This document shows positions 24,478-38,337 of a stretch of 64,000 bases of DNA, in pieces. Location: positions 5,014,001 through 5,078,000 of the forward strand of contig NC_092562.1 in the NCBI RefSeq assembly GCF_037975245.1, given 5' to 3'. The DNA is from Apostichopus japonicus (Eukaryota > Echinodermata > Holothuroidea > Aspidochirotida > Stichopodidae). Both the position numbers and the translations under genes were made by a program. The first letter of the stretch is position 1; every line of letters begins with the position of its first letter. The notes beneath the pieces are model-generated. The model had not been told where the DNA came from. It ran no database searches and worked only from the letters and a program-made list of their open reading frames with translations.

Positions 24478-25046
24478 TAACGATCATTTGCAGGAAATAA
24501 TTATGATTTAAAAATTCGTTTTCTTCAGATGTTAACATATTCGGTTACAATTTCCTTCTACGTGGACTCATTAAAGTAAGTTGGGCGGGTCTTATTAAAT
24601 TCAAGGATGTACTATTGACAACAACAAAAATAAACAGAAATTGTAACCTACACCAATAAACGAAGAGAAAGCGAGAAAATATGGATTGAAAGTTTCATTG
24701 TTAAGCACTATTACAAATCTTTGGTCACACCCTGCAATGATATAGGTACCTGGTAGGTATTTTAATTCAATACTTTAGAGAAGTCGTGCACTTAATGGCT
24801 GCACCAGCATGTAAAATATATCTTTTATTACCAGCATTTTGACTCATGAGGGAGTTATTATTACCTCGTTTTTAATGAATCATTCAACAAAGTTGTTGGT
24901 CAATTTTTATAAAGTCTACTGAGTTCATCAGATAAATATCTGCTTATCGTGAGTTATCGATTTTCTGTGTTTCGTGGGTTTTTTGTGTCTTAGTCTATTC
25001 GTTATGGATGTGCCAGATCGTTTAGTCTGCTGTGATGAGTGTAATA

Positions 25047-25280
25047 CTTTTTAAGAAAGAAAAAAAAATCGTCCATGGACAGGTAAGAACCTGGCCACGA
25101 AGATCCAAACAACCGAACGACTGATCCGCTCTCAACCCCAGTCCCTTGCATCGGGACTATGATTGTGTGATCATCGTCAGGTGTGTATTCCTATTCCCCT
25201 CGAAAGGGAACATATACTACACATCATCATGACATGATCTTAGCCAATAGGCCGAGAAGCGAGAAGTGATGAGTGTAATA
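25047..25280 (-). mobile_element. SINE with U2 snRNA-like head
   Basis: The body is 25047-25265 and the second target duplication is 25266-25280. Read on the minus strand from 25261, it starts CGCTTCTCGGCCTATTGGCT, continues AAGATCA, then after a short insertion GTGTAGTATATGTTC. This is the order and near-sequence of the U2 snRNA 5' end. Internal stem-loops (GTCCC/GGGAC, TTCCCTTTCGAGGGGAA) follow. The far end is A/T-homopolymeric (25053-25070). Exact 15-bp direct repeats GTGATGAGTGTAATA flank it (25032-25046 and 25266-25280), the mark of LINE-mediated insertion. Confidence 0.75.
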
Positions 25281-25319
25281 TGTGGATCGAGTTTGAGGTT
25301 TCTGGGTTGGAATGTGATT

Positions 25320-25680
25320 TTAAAGGCATTGAAGACTCGCCCCAACCGCGTGCCGCGCTCTGAAAAAAAGTTAACTTTCCGTTGCTTGCAAGTGAAGTTT
25401 TCTGCTTGTCGCTACAAAATGCAGACAGTAATAAACGTTATATTTAGCTGGACCTGAGATGTCCATCGCTGTATAGTGTGTATACTGTGATGTGGGTATT
25501 GACCGCAGCTGTATGACTGTACACTAGTGTCTAATTACCGACGGTAGCAAGCTGTGTGCGTCTTTTCTGGGATCGATGGTAATGTCTAACAATCCTGTTA
25601 CACCTCATTCGAAACTAGGTCAGATTACCGGCATGAGACATTTCTTTGTGCGCGACTGCGCGAGTCTTCACACCCTTTAA
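25320..25680 (+). mobile_element. TTAA-flanked MITE, copy 2
   Basis: The best-preserved of the three copies. TTAA lies at 25320-25323 and 25677-25680. Ends TTAAAGG...TGAAGACTCGC and GCGAGTCTTCA...CCTTTAA form ~21-bp inverted repeats with three mismatches. It is inserted in a TTAA of the LINE ORF1. The start codon at 25646, which would open the downstream frame, lies inside this MITE. Confidence 0.85.
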
Positions 25681-26494
25681 TTCAGCGTCGAATGAAGATA
25701 TTGTGATTGTTTGCGATAAGTGTGTGAAATTTAAGGAATTGGAGGAGTTATTGAATAGCTGTAATTGTGAATGGACTGAAGTCAGGAATAGTAGGGCTGT
25801 GAGTAGTGCAGTTGTAGAAAGGCATTTTTGCGAGGATGTTCCAACTGGTAATGGATTCGACGTGTTACCTGTGGAGGAGTTGCGTGTTGGTGATGGGAAT
25901 GAAGTCTCCCAGGAGGGAAATAGTGAGTGGTTAGTAGTGGACGAAGTGCGTGGTGATTGTGATGTGATTGACGATGGAAGTGTGGTTGAAAACAGCGGTC
26001 AGTGGGGACGGGAGAAGTCAATAGGAATAATGGTATTGTGTGGGGATTCACTAGTACGGTATGTAGACCGAGAGTTCTGCAGAGAGGATAAAGCCAAAAG
26101 GGTCAGGGTATGTTTGCCAGGTTCTAAAATCCAGGATGTTAGTAAAAGGGTTAACAAAATCGTGTCAGATGAGGAGGTGGTTGTGGTCCAGGTAGGGACC
26201 ATTAATGTGCAAGAGTCACTAGACATAAATCAGTCAAGCTATCACGAAGTGTTGTGTCGACTAGCATCAACTCGAACTAAAGTTGTCATCTGTAGTTTAT
26301 TGCCAAGATTTGACAACAAGGTTCAGTCACATAAGATGGTAACTTTGAATGGTTTCTTGCATAGTCTGTGTTCTGACTTCGGCTTCACATTTGTTGACAC
26401 GTGGACATGTTTCCAGGGTAGAAGGGATTTGTTTGCCAGGGATGTGTTGCACTTAGCTAATACTGAGGCCTCGTTGTTTGGTAGGATATGGTGA

Positions 26495-26689
26495 ATAACT
26501 CTGTTGAACAGCTATGTTTAAACTAAATTGGGGGGGGGGCGGCGATGAGGGCAGGCATTAATTAAAGGAATATGTTTCTAGTGGAGGCGATTAAAGGCGT
26601 TTTGAAAGCAAGGAAAGTGATAGTCATAGTTTTAACATTATCAGGAGGCACGTTAAGGTACATAGTTTCAGGGATAAGCTACACTATAT
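26495..26689. other. LINE remnant after ORF1
   Basis: Purine-rich sequence directly after the ORF1 stop, with a G run near 26530. Probably untranslated LINE sequence or the start of a lost ORF2. Confidence 0.35.
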
Positions 26690-27005
26690 ATGTTCATGTG
26701 AACCATATATGCTGTGAATTGTCGGAAATCAAGTGAAACGGGTGTCTTGATATAATGCAAGCATAAAAATACGGCACTAGTCAACTGATTTAAGTTAACC
26801 ATTAAATGTTGCATGCATATGCCGTGAATGTCGAAATCAAGTAAAACGACTAAATATAGACAATGCCAGCATAAAAATACTGCACCCGTCAACTGATTTA
26901 AGTGAACCATTAAATTATGCGTGCATATGCCATGAATGTCGGAATTCAAGTAAAACGAGTGTCTAGACATAATGCCAGCATAAAAATACTGCACTTTTCA
27001 CCTGA
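26690..27005. repeat. ~110-bp tandem repeat, three units
   Basis: Three units, each running from TGAACCAT through a CATATGC(C/T)(G/A)TGAAT segment to GCATAAAAATAC and GCAC. Degenerate. Confidence 0.8.
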
Positions 27006-28554
27006 AGTGAACCATAAAAGGAATAAGGAAGGCAGGGGTCATATTTAAAATATATAATAAAACACCCTCATGAAATTTGTTGTACACGGTGGTACCAATC
27101 TCTTGTAAATCAAATAATCAGTTTTTTTTTCAAAAAGACACTAGTTTTGAGATATTTAGCTGTAAAAGATGACCTCGTTTGGTACAGAGCAACTTTACAA
27201 CCTTATTAACTAATATTGAGAAAAGCTAAAACCCTGAAATTTGGTAAGTTGTACAAACTGTATTTTTATAATTTAAGTAAAAAACCCTCACAGTTCTCAC
27301 ATGGTTATGTTGTAAAAAAAATTGGCATCAAAAACCTTTCCTTACATATGCTGAATCGCAGAACTAAATAGCAACTTCAGAGCGGCACAACTTTCAAACA
27401 TATAATTTACAGGAAGCATTGTAATCATTATTTTGTATTGTTTGCACCACACTGGACATTATAACCTCTCAAAGAATCAAGTATCCTGAGGCAATAGTTT
27501 AGGAGCAATTTCTCACTTAAAATTGCACATTTTCTCTCACAAAAAATACCAAAATTGATTAGTTTAAATTTCAGAAACAAAAATATCATCGCTTGGCTAC
27601 TTACTGTAGAACCACAGATGATTTAGAATAGCTTTTAAACAGAGGGTCCAAATAATACAAGAAAGGCCTATAGTTTCATTTAAAGCATTCTAGGCTAGTG
27701 CTATACACATATGCAACCGTGAATGTTTTTTTCCCCGAACATTGTCATAGGCCTAGGTGATCGTTTATACTTTACAGCGGCGGGCCTATACTATAGGCTA
27801 CATCTTAGTCCAAGGCCTCGGCTAAACTTTGATTTAACTCAGATTCAGGATACAGGTCTATACCTTCTTTGTGTGACAACATTTTAATAACATTTCAATA
27901 ACATCAAATGAAAACGTTTTGTCAAAAACATTTTACTAACATCACTGAAAAGGCGTTTTTAGTCGTAACATATACGTTATAGTGATATTTTAAGAACGTT
28001 ATTACTTCACCATGGGCTTCATTTGCCTGTTATAGATTTTAAATATATATGGTATTGGTAATATGCTAAAGTTACAAACACACCCCCAAAAACAGGTAAC
28101 TCTTTATTTAGTCCTTTCTTCAATGATATATCTTTTTTTTAAATAACATTTAAATAATATTTTTACAACATCAAGCATAATGTGTAATCAAAAGATTTTG
28201 ATGATGTTATAACAATGTAATGACATTCTGAACAAAATCCGCGATATTTTGATCAAATGAAAGGCTTCCCCCGGTAGCTGTGTTGAATTGAAATTGCTAC
28301 ATATTTTCAATTTTTTAAAGCTTTTTCAATGCCTTCCCCGAACGTTTTCAGATCATTTTAACAACATTTGTGGAAATATTTTATAAAAAATGTTAGGAAA
28401 TATTTTATCAAAACGTTTTCATGTATTAATATGATATCTACAAAATGTTATATCAACGATTTACAATAACATTTTGTAATAGCATTTCTACACCATTCTC
28501 AAAATGTTATAAACACGTTCTGTGTTTGCTGGGTCAGTAGTCAGTCTTTGATCA
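27006..28554. other. non-coding, probable repeat remnant
   Basis: No gene. From about 27880 to 28510 it is dense in AACATTTT/AAAATGTT motifs on both strands and ends TTCTGTGTTTGCTGGG, which looks like the end of an interspersed repeat. Boundaries not determined. Confidence 0.4.
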
Positions 28555-29820
28555 GAGAGAGTCTCAACATGGCTTTTGTCAAAAAAGGTCTTGTCTCTCT
28601 AATATATCCTTGAGTTTATGGAAGATGTAACACTGGCACACTAAATAGGCAGAAGTCTGTAGATGTTGTGTTCCTGGATTTCCAGAAGGCCTTTGATAAA
28701 GTTCCCCACCAGTGTCTTTTACTTAGGCTGAAGAGCATGTGTGTCAATGGGAATTTACTGTCTTGGATCGAGAATTGGCTTGGTAATAGGAAACAGAGGG
28801 TGGTAATCAAAGGCTGCGCTTCTTCTTCTTGGCAGGACGTTACTATAGTGGGGTTCCACAATAGTCTGTTTTGCGTCCCTTGTTGTTTGTTGCCTATATG
28901 AATTACATTGACGGAGATATCTTGTGTACAGCTTAGAAGTTTGCTGATGACACAAAATTGTATTCTGAGGTCTCTTCCAAAAGCGATTCTGAGAAGTTTC
29001 AAACAGATTTGGATAAGGTTTTTTCCTGGTCTCAGGGATGGCAAATGCTTTTTAGTATTGAAACATGCAAGGTGATGCATATTGGTAGTAGTAACCAAAA
29101 GTATACCTACAATCTTAATGGTTTGGAGTTACATGAGGTCTTTGTTGAAAGAGACCTAGGTATCTACATTGACTCATCTCTGCAACCTTCTAAATATTGT
29201 CTTCAAGCTGCTAAAAGAGGTGTTTTATAGGTATGATCAAGAGGAACTTCAGTTTTCTGAAAGAGGACATCGTAGTTAGGCGTTATAAGCAGTTGGTTGG
29301 GCCTCATCTGGAGTATGCTGTGCAGGCTTGAAACCCATATTTTACTAAGGATAAGAAAGTACTTAAAAAGGTCGAGAGGAGGGCTACTAGGATGATTAGT
29401 TCCTTAAAGGGTGTCCCTTATTACTGTTGAATCTCACCACTCTGGAGCTTAGGAGGTTACGTGGTGACTTGATTCAGGTTTTCAAGATTGTGTATGGTTT
29501 TGACAAGTTATCCTTCACCGACTGTTTCATGTTTGCTAATAGTAGTTATACCAGAGGTCATTGTCTTAAACTCCAAAAGTCACAAAGTAGGATTAATGTT
29601 CGGCATAACTTTTTTTATAATAGGTTTGTGAACGAGTGGAACGGTTTGCCTGAGAAAGTTGTACTTGTAAGTATAGTGTGGATGGGTTTAGGAATGCTTT
29701 GGACAAGCACTTTAAGCATTGTAATCGGGTCTGAGTATTTGTGTCTTCAGTTTTTTTTCTCTCTCCTATAGGGTCCTTGATTGGGACTTGAGTGTCCCTC
29801 CTGATCCTTTTTTCCACTAA
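28555..29820 (+). mobile_element. decayed non-LTR reverse transcriptase fragment
   Basis: Translated pieces in shifting frames give a CR1/jockey-type reverse transcriptase: FLDFQKAFDKVPHQ near 28670, ENWLGNRKQRVV near 28770, then a thumb region (GWQMLFSIETCKVMHIG near 29036) and the C-terminal NEWNGLPEKVV near 29630. The YADD/FADD region near 28935 is broken by a stop and frameshifts. Not functional. Confidence 0.8.
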
Positions 29821-31887
29821 ACTAAATAAACGAAAAATAAAATCGTGACTGAAACGGTTCGATCAGAAAGCTGTTTATATAGGTTTGTGACGAAATGGTT
29901 TCGAAACATTTTTCTCTCTCGATATTTTGGACATATTTGTTCATGATTTCAAATTGCATTTATCTACATAACACTACTGAGCGAATTGCTTGTCATTATG
30001 GGTCGCTTATATCGGAAATCCTTCATAAAAAATAGGAAAGAAACAGAGCAAAATACAACTTAACAAGAGCAAAAAAAAAAAAAACAGTAACGTTCGACAG
30101 ATTTATTTATTTCTGATCGTGATGTCAGTTTTTATGTTTAAACTTTGTCGTAAATTTTAATTTTACATCACACCCAAAATGTAACACATATATTATCCCA
30201 TAAAATTGCCATACGATTGCCAAAAACGATTGTATATTTGAGTGGAAGGGTCTAAGGGGAGGGGGTGTCCCCCTCCCCTTTGGAATTTTTTGCATTTCCA
30301 GGTGGCCTCAGATGCAATTTGGTGCAATATAGCACACTTCAACACCCACTCCATTTTGTAAATAATTTTGCATTTTCACCTGGCCTTAGATGCAATTTGG
30401 TGCTCCAAATGAGATTTTTTTCTCATTTGGATATGAAAAAGGGGTTTTCTGACTTGCGAAGCGGGGGGGTGGGGCGGAATAATACTTCCGCCCCTCCATA
30501 TTTTTCGCTGGGGGGCTGGCGCCCCCCCCCAGCCCCCCGGTTCCTATACGCCCTTGACTCAGGTCACACATAATAACATGACACACAATGTATAACAGGA
30601 AACACATCGTAAGGGAATCTTTTCCACTATTATAACTCATTTACAGTTTCTTATTCCCTGCACTCATGCCATGCATGCAATTATGTAATCATTGTTACAA
30701 AAATGACACATACTTCCAATATCTTCGCATCAACTTAAGAACTGATTATGAACGATATGACAGTGTGAATACTACACAATTATTAATTAGCATAAACATG
30801 GTGATGATAACAAAACATAAACTGTTTTACAAGCGTCCAACATCTTAACGTGTGCGGATGTCTCAATGGAATATAGTATACATAGTCACCCGTCACCGCG
30901 AGGAAGGCTTCCAAATTGATTGGAAAAAAATTGTCTGTAAAATAAGTACAAGAAAAATCATTGCCAATACCAGGGGGAATATAGAGCAGTATATATAATT
31001 GAATAATTAAGTAAATTTCACTTTCTTTCAGAGTACCATTCAATAACCAGATAAAAACGTAGCATTCGACTAGACAAAACCGGAAGTTCCAGCCAGCAGG
31101 TCTACCCAAATTTAACCTAGTTCCTTAACATCGTCCAAACTGCAAAGTTAGGTTCGTTATTGTACAAGACAACCTGGCTGATCACGACAAAAAAATAGTT
31201 CTTTCTAAAACCCAACCTCGAAAATCAAGTCACAACACCTTTTGATTTGGATTTGCAATGGGGGCCCTCTCCGCCGGGTGTTAGTATTATATACAAGTAA
31301 GTGTCTTTGTAACTGAGGAAGGAGGTCCGAAAATGTGTGTACAAATCATTTAATATTTTACTCTGTTGAAATTTATCAGTATTTTTGGTTTGTATAATTT
31401 TTTTTTGGACCAAATTAATATGCTCGTATACATCAACAAGTACAAAGTGTAAAATTATCCCGAGAGGAGGTAAGTGAATACCGCACAACTGACTGTGGAT
31501 GGAAAAGAGCAAATACACACACACAGTAATACACACACATGTTTGTGTTTCGTTCAGACCGAGGACCCCATTGTATTTTCCATTGTTCAAATCCACGTAC
31601 CCTAACTTTAGCAATACCCTATACAATAGAATTCTTCCGAGGACGTGGTGATTCTTTAGAAATCACAACCGAGGACCTGAAATTCTTTTGTTCAAGTCCT
31701 CGGTCAGATAGCAAAACAAACGCACACATACATACACAAAATGCCAAATTTCTTTTGAAAACCGCCTTTCCTGTCGCTTTCTGGATTGTATGGAGAAAAA
31801 AACTGGGTCGTGATCCCTATTTTTATCAAAGTATGCAAAGTATAGCATGGCTTCTCACTTGGCGCCTCCAGCAATGAATTGGCTTTA
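29821..31887. other. intergenic with a C/G-rich repeat remnant
   Basis: No gene. Sequence 30245-30560 (GGTCTAAGGGGAGGGG, later TCCTATACGCCC) resembles parts of the inverted-repeat element at 36268-37608 and may be a damaged relative. Bases 31640-31710 hold a small hairpin-forming ATTCTTTAGAAATCAC stretch between CGAGGAC motifs. Confidence 0.4.
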
Positions 31888-31965
31888 TTAGGATGGCTCA
31901 GTTGGTAGAGCATTGCATGAGCTCGTAATCCAGAGATCGCTGGTTCGATTCCCGCTTTAGTCTCG
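31888..31965 (+). repeat. tRNA-Thr-like SINE head or tRNA pseudogene
   Basis: Has pol III A box (TGGCTCAGTTGG) and B box (GGTTCGATTCC), a good D arm (GCTC/GAGC) and an anticodon-loop-like CTCGTAA (CGT, Thr). The anticodon stem and acceptor stem do not pair and no CCA-adjacent end is formed, so it is not a working tRNA gene. It lies just beyond the CAP gene 3' end. Confidence 0.65.
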
Positions 31966-32124
31966 ACATACTTATATTTCTTTTCAACAATAATTGAGGT
32001 AGTCAGAATGTTCCGTAAAGTCATTTTTGTAAACTGTTACCATTTTTAATTTGTGTTAAAATGTGGGCCTTATTACTTTGATGAGACTTACCTGCATGCG
32101 TGCTTCTTTGAAACCGCCGACCAT

Positions 32125-34824
<2,700 letters not shown>

Positions 34825-34899
34825 CTGAAATCAAAGTTATAAAGAAAATAGAAAGACCATCAGTTCGTGAACTATTACGTGTGCTTAGTAGAGATTTCA

Positions 34900-36060
34900 C
34901 CGAAATCTCTAGAAGAATGGCCGACAACACTTTACAAAGCATTCAGCCTTTTATCTCGAAATTTCCACACATTTATCCAAAGCTTTGGACTATTTTCTCC
35001 TATATTTATCTTCCTCTCGGAATGTCGACTATTCTATCTTGAAATTTTAAATACCATCAGTTTGGGTTCGTTCAATGCATTTTCTGTTTCGAGTATTCTC
35101 TCGATTTTTAATTTTTATATATATTTTTTTATACTATTTAATCCTCAAAATTTCGATTTGAAGGGTGGAAATTTGGAAGTGGAACTTTTTTTCTCAAATG
35201 TTTTGATATAATTTGTTTTACTAAATTCCGAATTGTTAATACTAAGAGTGAAATTTTTAATCCCATTATTTCAATCCTAAAGGTTGCTATGTACTCTTGA
35301 AATTTACGCCTTGTGTTCTCTTAATAACAAGTTCTTCAATTTATTTCGAAAAGTTGGACTCTTGTCTCGAAATTATGACATATTATTCCGTAATTTCGAT
35401 TATTCTTGTTAATATTTAATGTCCTACAACACTCCCCAGCATTCAGCCTTTTATCTCGAAATTCGACACATTTATCCATAGTTTTGGACTATTTTTTTTT
35501 CCTATATTTATCTTCCTCTCGGAATTTCGACTATTCTTCCTTGAAATTTTAAATACCATCAATTTGGGTTCGTGCAAATCATTTTCTGATACGAGTCTTC
35601 TCTCAATTTTTTTGTTTTAATATTTCCTCAAAATTTCGTTTTTTTAATACTTAGAGTTTAACTTTGTTATCCCATTGTTTCAATCCCAAACGTTCGGAAT
35701 ATATGCTCTTGAAATTAAGCTTTGTGTTCTCTCAAGAACAAGTTCTTCAAGTTATTTCCGAAAATTTGGACTCTTGTCTCAAAATTACAAATTTAACAAA
35801 TTATTTCGTAATTTCGATTTGTTTCTCGAAGTTTTGACTATTGGTATTAAAATTTTACTTTTCATTTCAAAAGCTCTATTATTTTTACCCCGAATTTCTA
35901 TTATGTTACATCGAAGTGTTCTACTTTTACCTCACAGACTCGACTTTTCATCGCAAAAGTTCAACCATGTATCTCAACATTATCGACTTTGAGTGAAATT
36001 CGACTTTAAATTTCGACGTAACATGTCGACATTTCGAGATTATGTTTTGTGACGGATTAT
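34900..36060. repeat. TTTCGA-rich repeat with ~500-bp duplication
   Basis: Dense in TCTCGAAATT and TTTCGA(C/T)TAT motifs. A block starting AAGCATTCAGCC (about 34937) recurs at about 35440 with the same order of motifs through AAATACCATCA(G/A)TTTGGG. Non-coding and inside the CAP 5' UTR intron. Confidence 0.8.
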
Positions 36061-36267
36061 AATAAGGTTTGTTTGAAATGAACACACAATGTAAATATGT
36101 AGAGCTTGATCAGTCTGTATACTGTGAATAAGAGAAATTCGTAAATCAGTATAAACTGAAGTGTGTAATAACACCGTTTAACACATGTTAGACCTGTCAG
36201 CATATGCTACTGTGCACGGAAGAATTAATAACAGACGAATTCATTACTCAAAGGCTGTCTTAACTAG

Positions 36268-37608
36268 CAGGGGCGTATCCAGGATTTTCCAATAGGGGGG
36301 GGGGCGCCAGGCATGAATGATCGCCGTCCTGGGGGATGGGTCTAAGGGGAGGGGTGTACAATTTTTGCTTTAAAAGAAGGGCTGAAATGCAAAATGGTGT
36401 CATATGCATGGGCGGCGATCCGTACTTCCGAGTAAGGGGGGGGGGATATGACCTTGTTGACTATCTAAGCGTAGCGCCACCATGAGTTGGCGCGAAGCGT
36501 ACGAGAAAATTTTGGGATTAACAAACCCTCTAGATGGCCGGAAACGGCACTTCCCGAGGTTTCCAAGCGGCATATACCCAACTTTAAAATAGGGATGTCA
36601 TGTCCGAAATATCTCATAATCAGGATCCAAAATACTTTTTTTTTAATTTCGGGTGTTATTTTGGGAAAATTGCCCCTGTCAATCTTGTTTCAGGCGCAAC
36701 GTTAGAATGTTCGAGAGCTCTGTTATATTATTCGATGAAGAAAATGGCCTCATGCAGGCTATTATAGGCCTATACACATGCAATACACAATTACACATAG
36801 TTACATTCCTAGGTACCGATTGCTAGGGCATCCAGGTGAAACGTGTATTAAGCATTACCCTGGTTACATGAGATTCTCAGCTGTTCGAGGGAACATGTAC
36901 GTGTGTAGGCCTACTATAGGGCCTATATGAATACTATGAGGATGCATATATGTACTATATCAATACCGTGGGCGCAATAATACATTTTGTTGTTATAGGG
37001 CCAATGAAGCCTACAGTCAACTATTTTTGCTTTATAAAGACGCTTTATTTGAAAAGATCGCACTGCGTTTATGGTAGGCGAGAAATGAAGCTAAAAAAGA
37101 GCCGTACATTAACGAAGATGCATAAATGTAGGCATGAAAATATTCTTATCCCTGGCATTTGGTGGGGGGGGGATATGGTGCATTACATCCCCTCCACCCA
37201 TTTTCATGGGGGGATATATCCCCCCTCCACCCAGGATCGCCGCCCATGGCCATATGTGATCCATATTTCGACCTTAATAATAAGCAACATTTCCAGTAAA
37301 TATGGACACAAAATGCACAATTTAGTATGGCTGGCATGTCATTTAGTGTTTATAGTGATAATACAAACACAATTACCATCTATGTTTCTAAAACTATTAT
37401 GCTGCCGAACTTCGCCAGAACCTTTGTTTGGCAAACAAAAAATAAAGCATACGGGAGGGGGGGGGGGGGGTTGAGCGATCACCGACATCTCACATAAAGG
37501 TCGTCATCAATTTTTTTTTTTTTTTTTTTGCTAAACTTTTTTTTTTCTTGGTGACGGCCAATAGGGGGGGCGCGCGCCTGTTGCGCCCCCCCCCTGGATA
37601 CGCCCCTG
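36268..37608. mobile_element. inverted-repeat DNA transposon, non-autonomous, 1.34 kb
   Basis: Begins CAGGGGCGTATCCAGG and ends CCTGGATACGCCCCTG, perfect inverted repeats. The 5-bp direct repeat ACTAG flanks it (36263-36267 and 37609-37613). No transposase frame. Long G and C runs lie inside both ends. A second element is nested in it. Superfamily uncertain: hAT-like by terminal style, but the duplication looks like 5 bp and not 8. Confidence 0.8.
36407..37250. mobile_element. nested inverted-repeat element
   Basis: Starts CATGGGCGGCGATCC and ends GGATCGCCGCCCATGGC, flanked by CATATG on both sides (36401-36406 and 37251-37256). It contains the open frame beginning at 36950, which shows no recognisable protein. 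Inserted into the larger element around it. Confidence 0.7.
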
Positions 37609-38220
37609 ACTAGGCTAATGACTTATGAGTAGAAATAACTGTCCCTTTATTTGACTAGTATAAGTACACCTTGTAAAGACGGTTCAAGTTGCAGATTTTA
37701 AGCGTTTTGCAGTAAAGTGTCATCCACCTTCTGTTGCAATGTGGACTAAATTACTGGCGAAACCTTTTAGGTAGTCTGGTAAGTCCGGTCAATCATTATG
37801 CATAGGATGGATTGCTTATTATTTTCTGTTTGTTAATCCTTCTCAGTAGCAACTGCATGGTTAATTAATGTAACACATGTTAAGAAATTATAATACACAT
37901 TAGTTATAACTGATTATCGGGTACTCTATTTTACTCATTTTAACTGATAAAACCATGAAAGTCGGCTGAAATTGAACATTGATCCTTTGATTGTCCCTCT
38001 TCTCTTTTCTTCCTTTTTCTTTTTCTCCTTCTAATTCGTTTTTTCTTTTTTTACTTTTTAAGGGCAAATACATTATTTGCGACAAACCTATAAGTGTACA
38101 CGTGTAAGTTTCTCAGCGTGTCAACACAGTGTTCCATGCATTGGTTAAATTAAACACCATCTATAAAGTCTAGTTTTATATGAGCTAGCCAAAAGTGTAT
38201 GCTTTAATCCTTAAACTTAC

Positions 38221-38306
38221 CTTGTTCGTCTGTCTGCCTTATGATGCGCTACAGCAAAGGAAGTTAAATGAAACTTGAAGTCGCAGCCAATCACTCCAAA
38301 AATCTA
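38221..38306 (-). other. probable 5' UTR exon of the CAP gene
   Basis: Minus-strand segment ending in AACAAG followed by the strong donor GTAAGTTTAA at 38220. It starts about 31 bases after a TATAAAA box. The CAP coding exon begins exactly at an acceptor, so a non-coding first exon of this kind is required. The pairing with this exon is inference. Confidence 0.5.
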
Positions 38307-38330
38307 CAAAAGTCTGAGTTCGGGATCGGG

Positions 38331-38337
38331 TTTTATA
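38331..38337 (-). promoter_or_regulatory. TATA box, probable CAP gene promoter
   Basis: TATAAAA on the minus strand. A TCAGAC initiator-like site lies near 38315 and the expected start near 38306. Confidence 0.5.

Larger units (their letters stand above)
25004..26494 (+). pseudogene. LINE ORF1 (zinc finger + SGNH domain) split by two insertions
   Basis: Segments 25004-25046, 25281-25323 and 25681-26494 add up to exactly 900 nt in one frame (299 codons plus stop), once the SINE and the MITE listed here and one copy of each target duplication are subtracted. The N-terminal part has Cys-x2-Cys pairs and a Trp (CCDECNMW ... CDKC), PHD-like. The C-terminal half has a GDSL/SGNH-type fold: GDSLVRY (nucleophile Ser), VQVGTIN, CSLLPR and a DVLH block with Asp and His. 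ORF1 proteins of this architecture are known from CR1-like non-LTR retrotransposons. The usual GTND-type block reads GTIN, so its Asn is shifted. The part after the MITE is still open, and the interrupted whole is a dead copy. Confidence 0.65.

Noticed and set aside
25208-25263. A genuine U2 snRNA gene
   Set aside because: Only the first part of U2 is present, with an insertion after AAGATCA. It lacks the Sm site and later stem-loops, and is flanked by target duplications.
31888-31965. Functional tRNA-Thr gene
   Set aside because: The acceptor and anticodon stems do not pair, although the pol III boxes are good.
36950-37474. 174-aa protein
   Set aside because: Runs across the end of the nested inverted-repeat element into a G run; no family resemblance.
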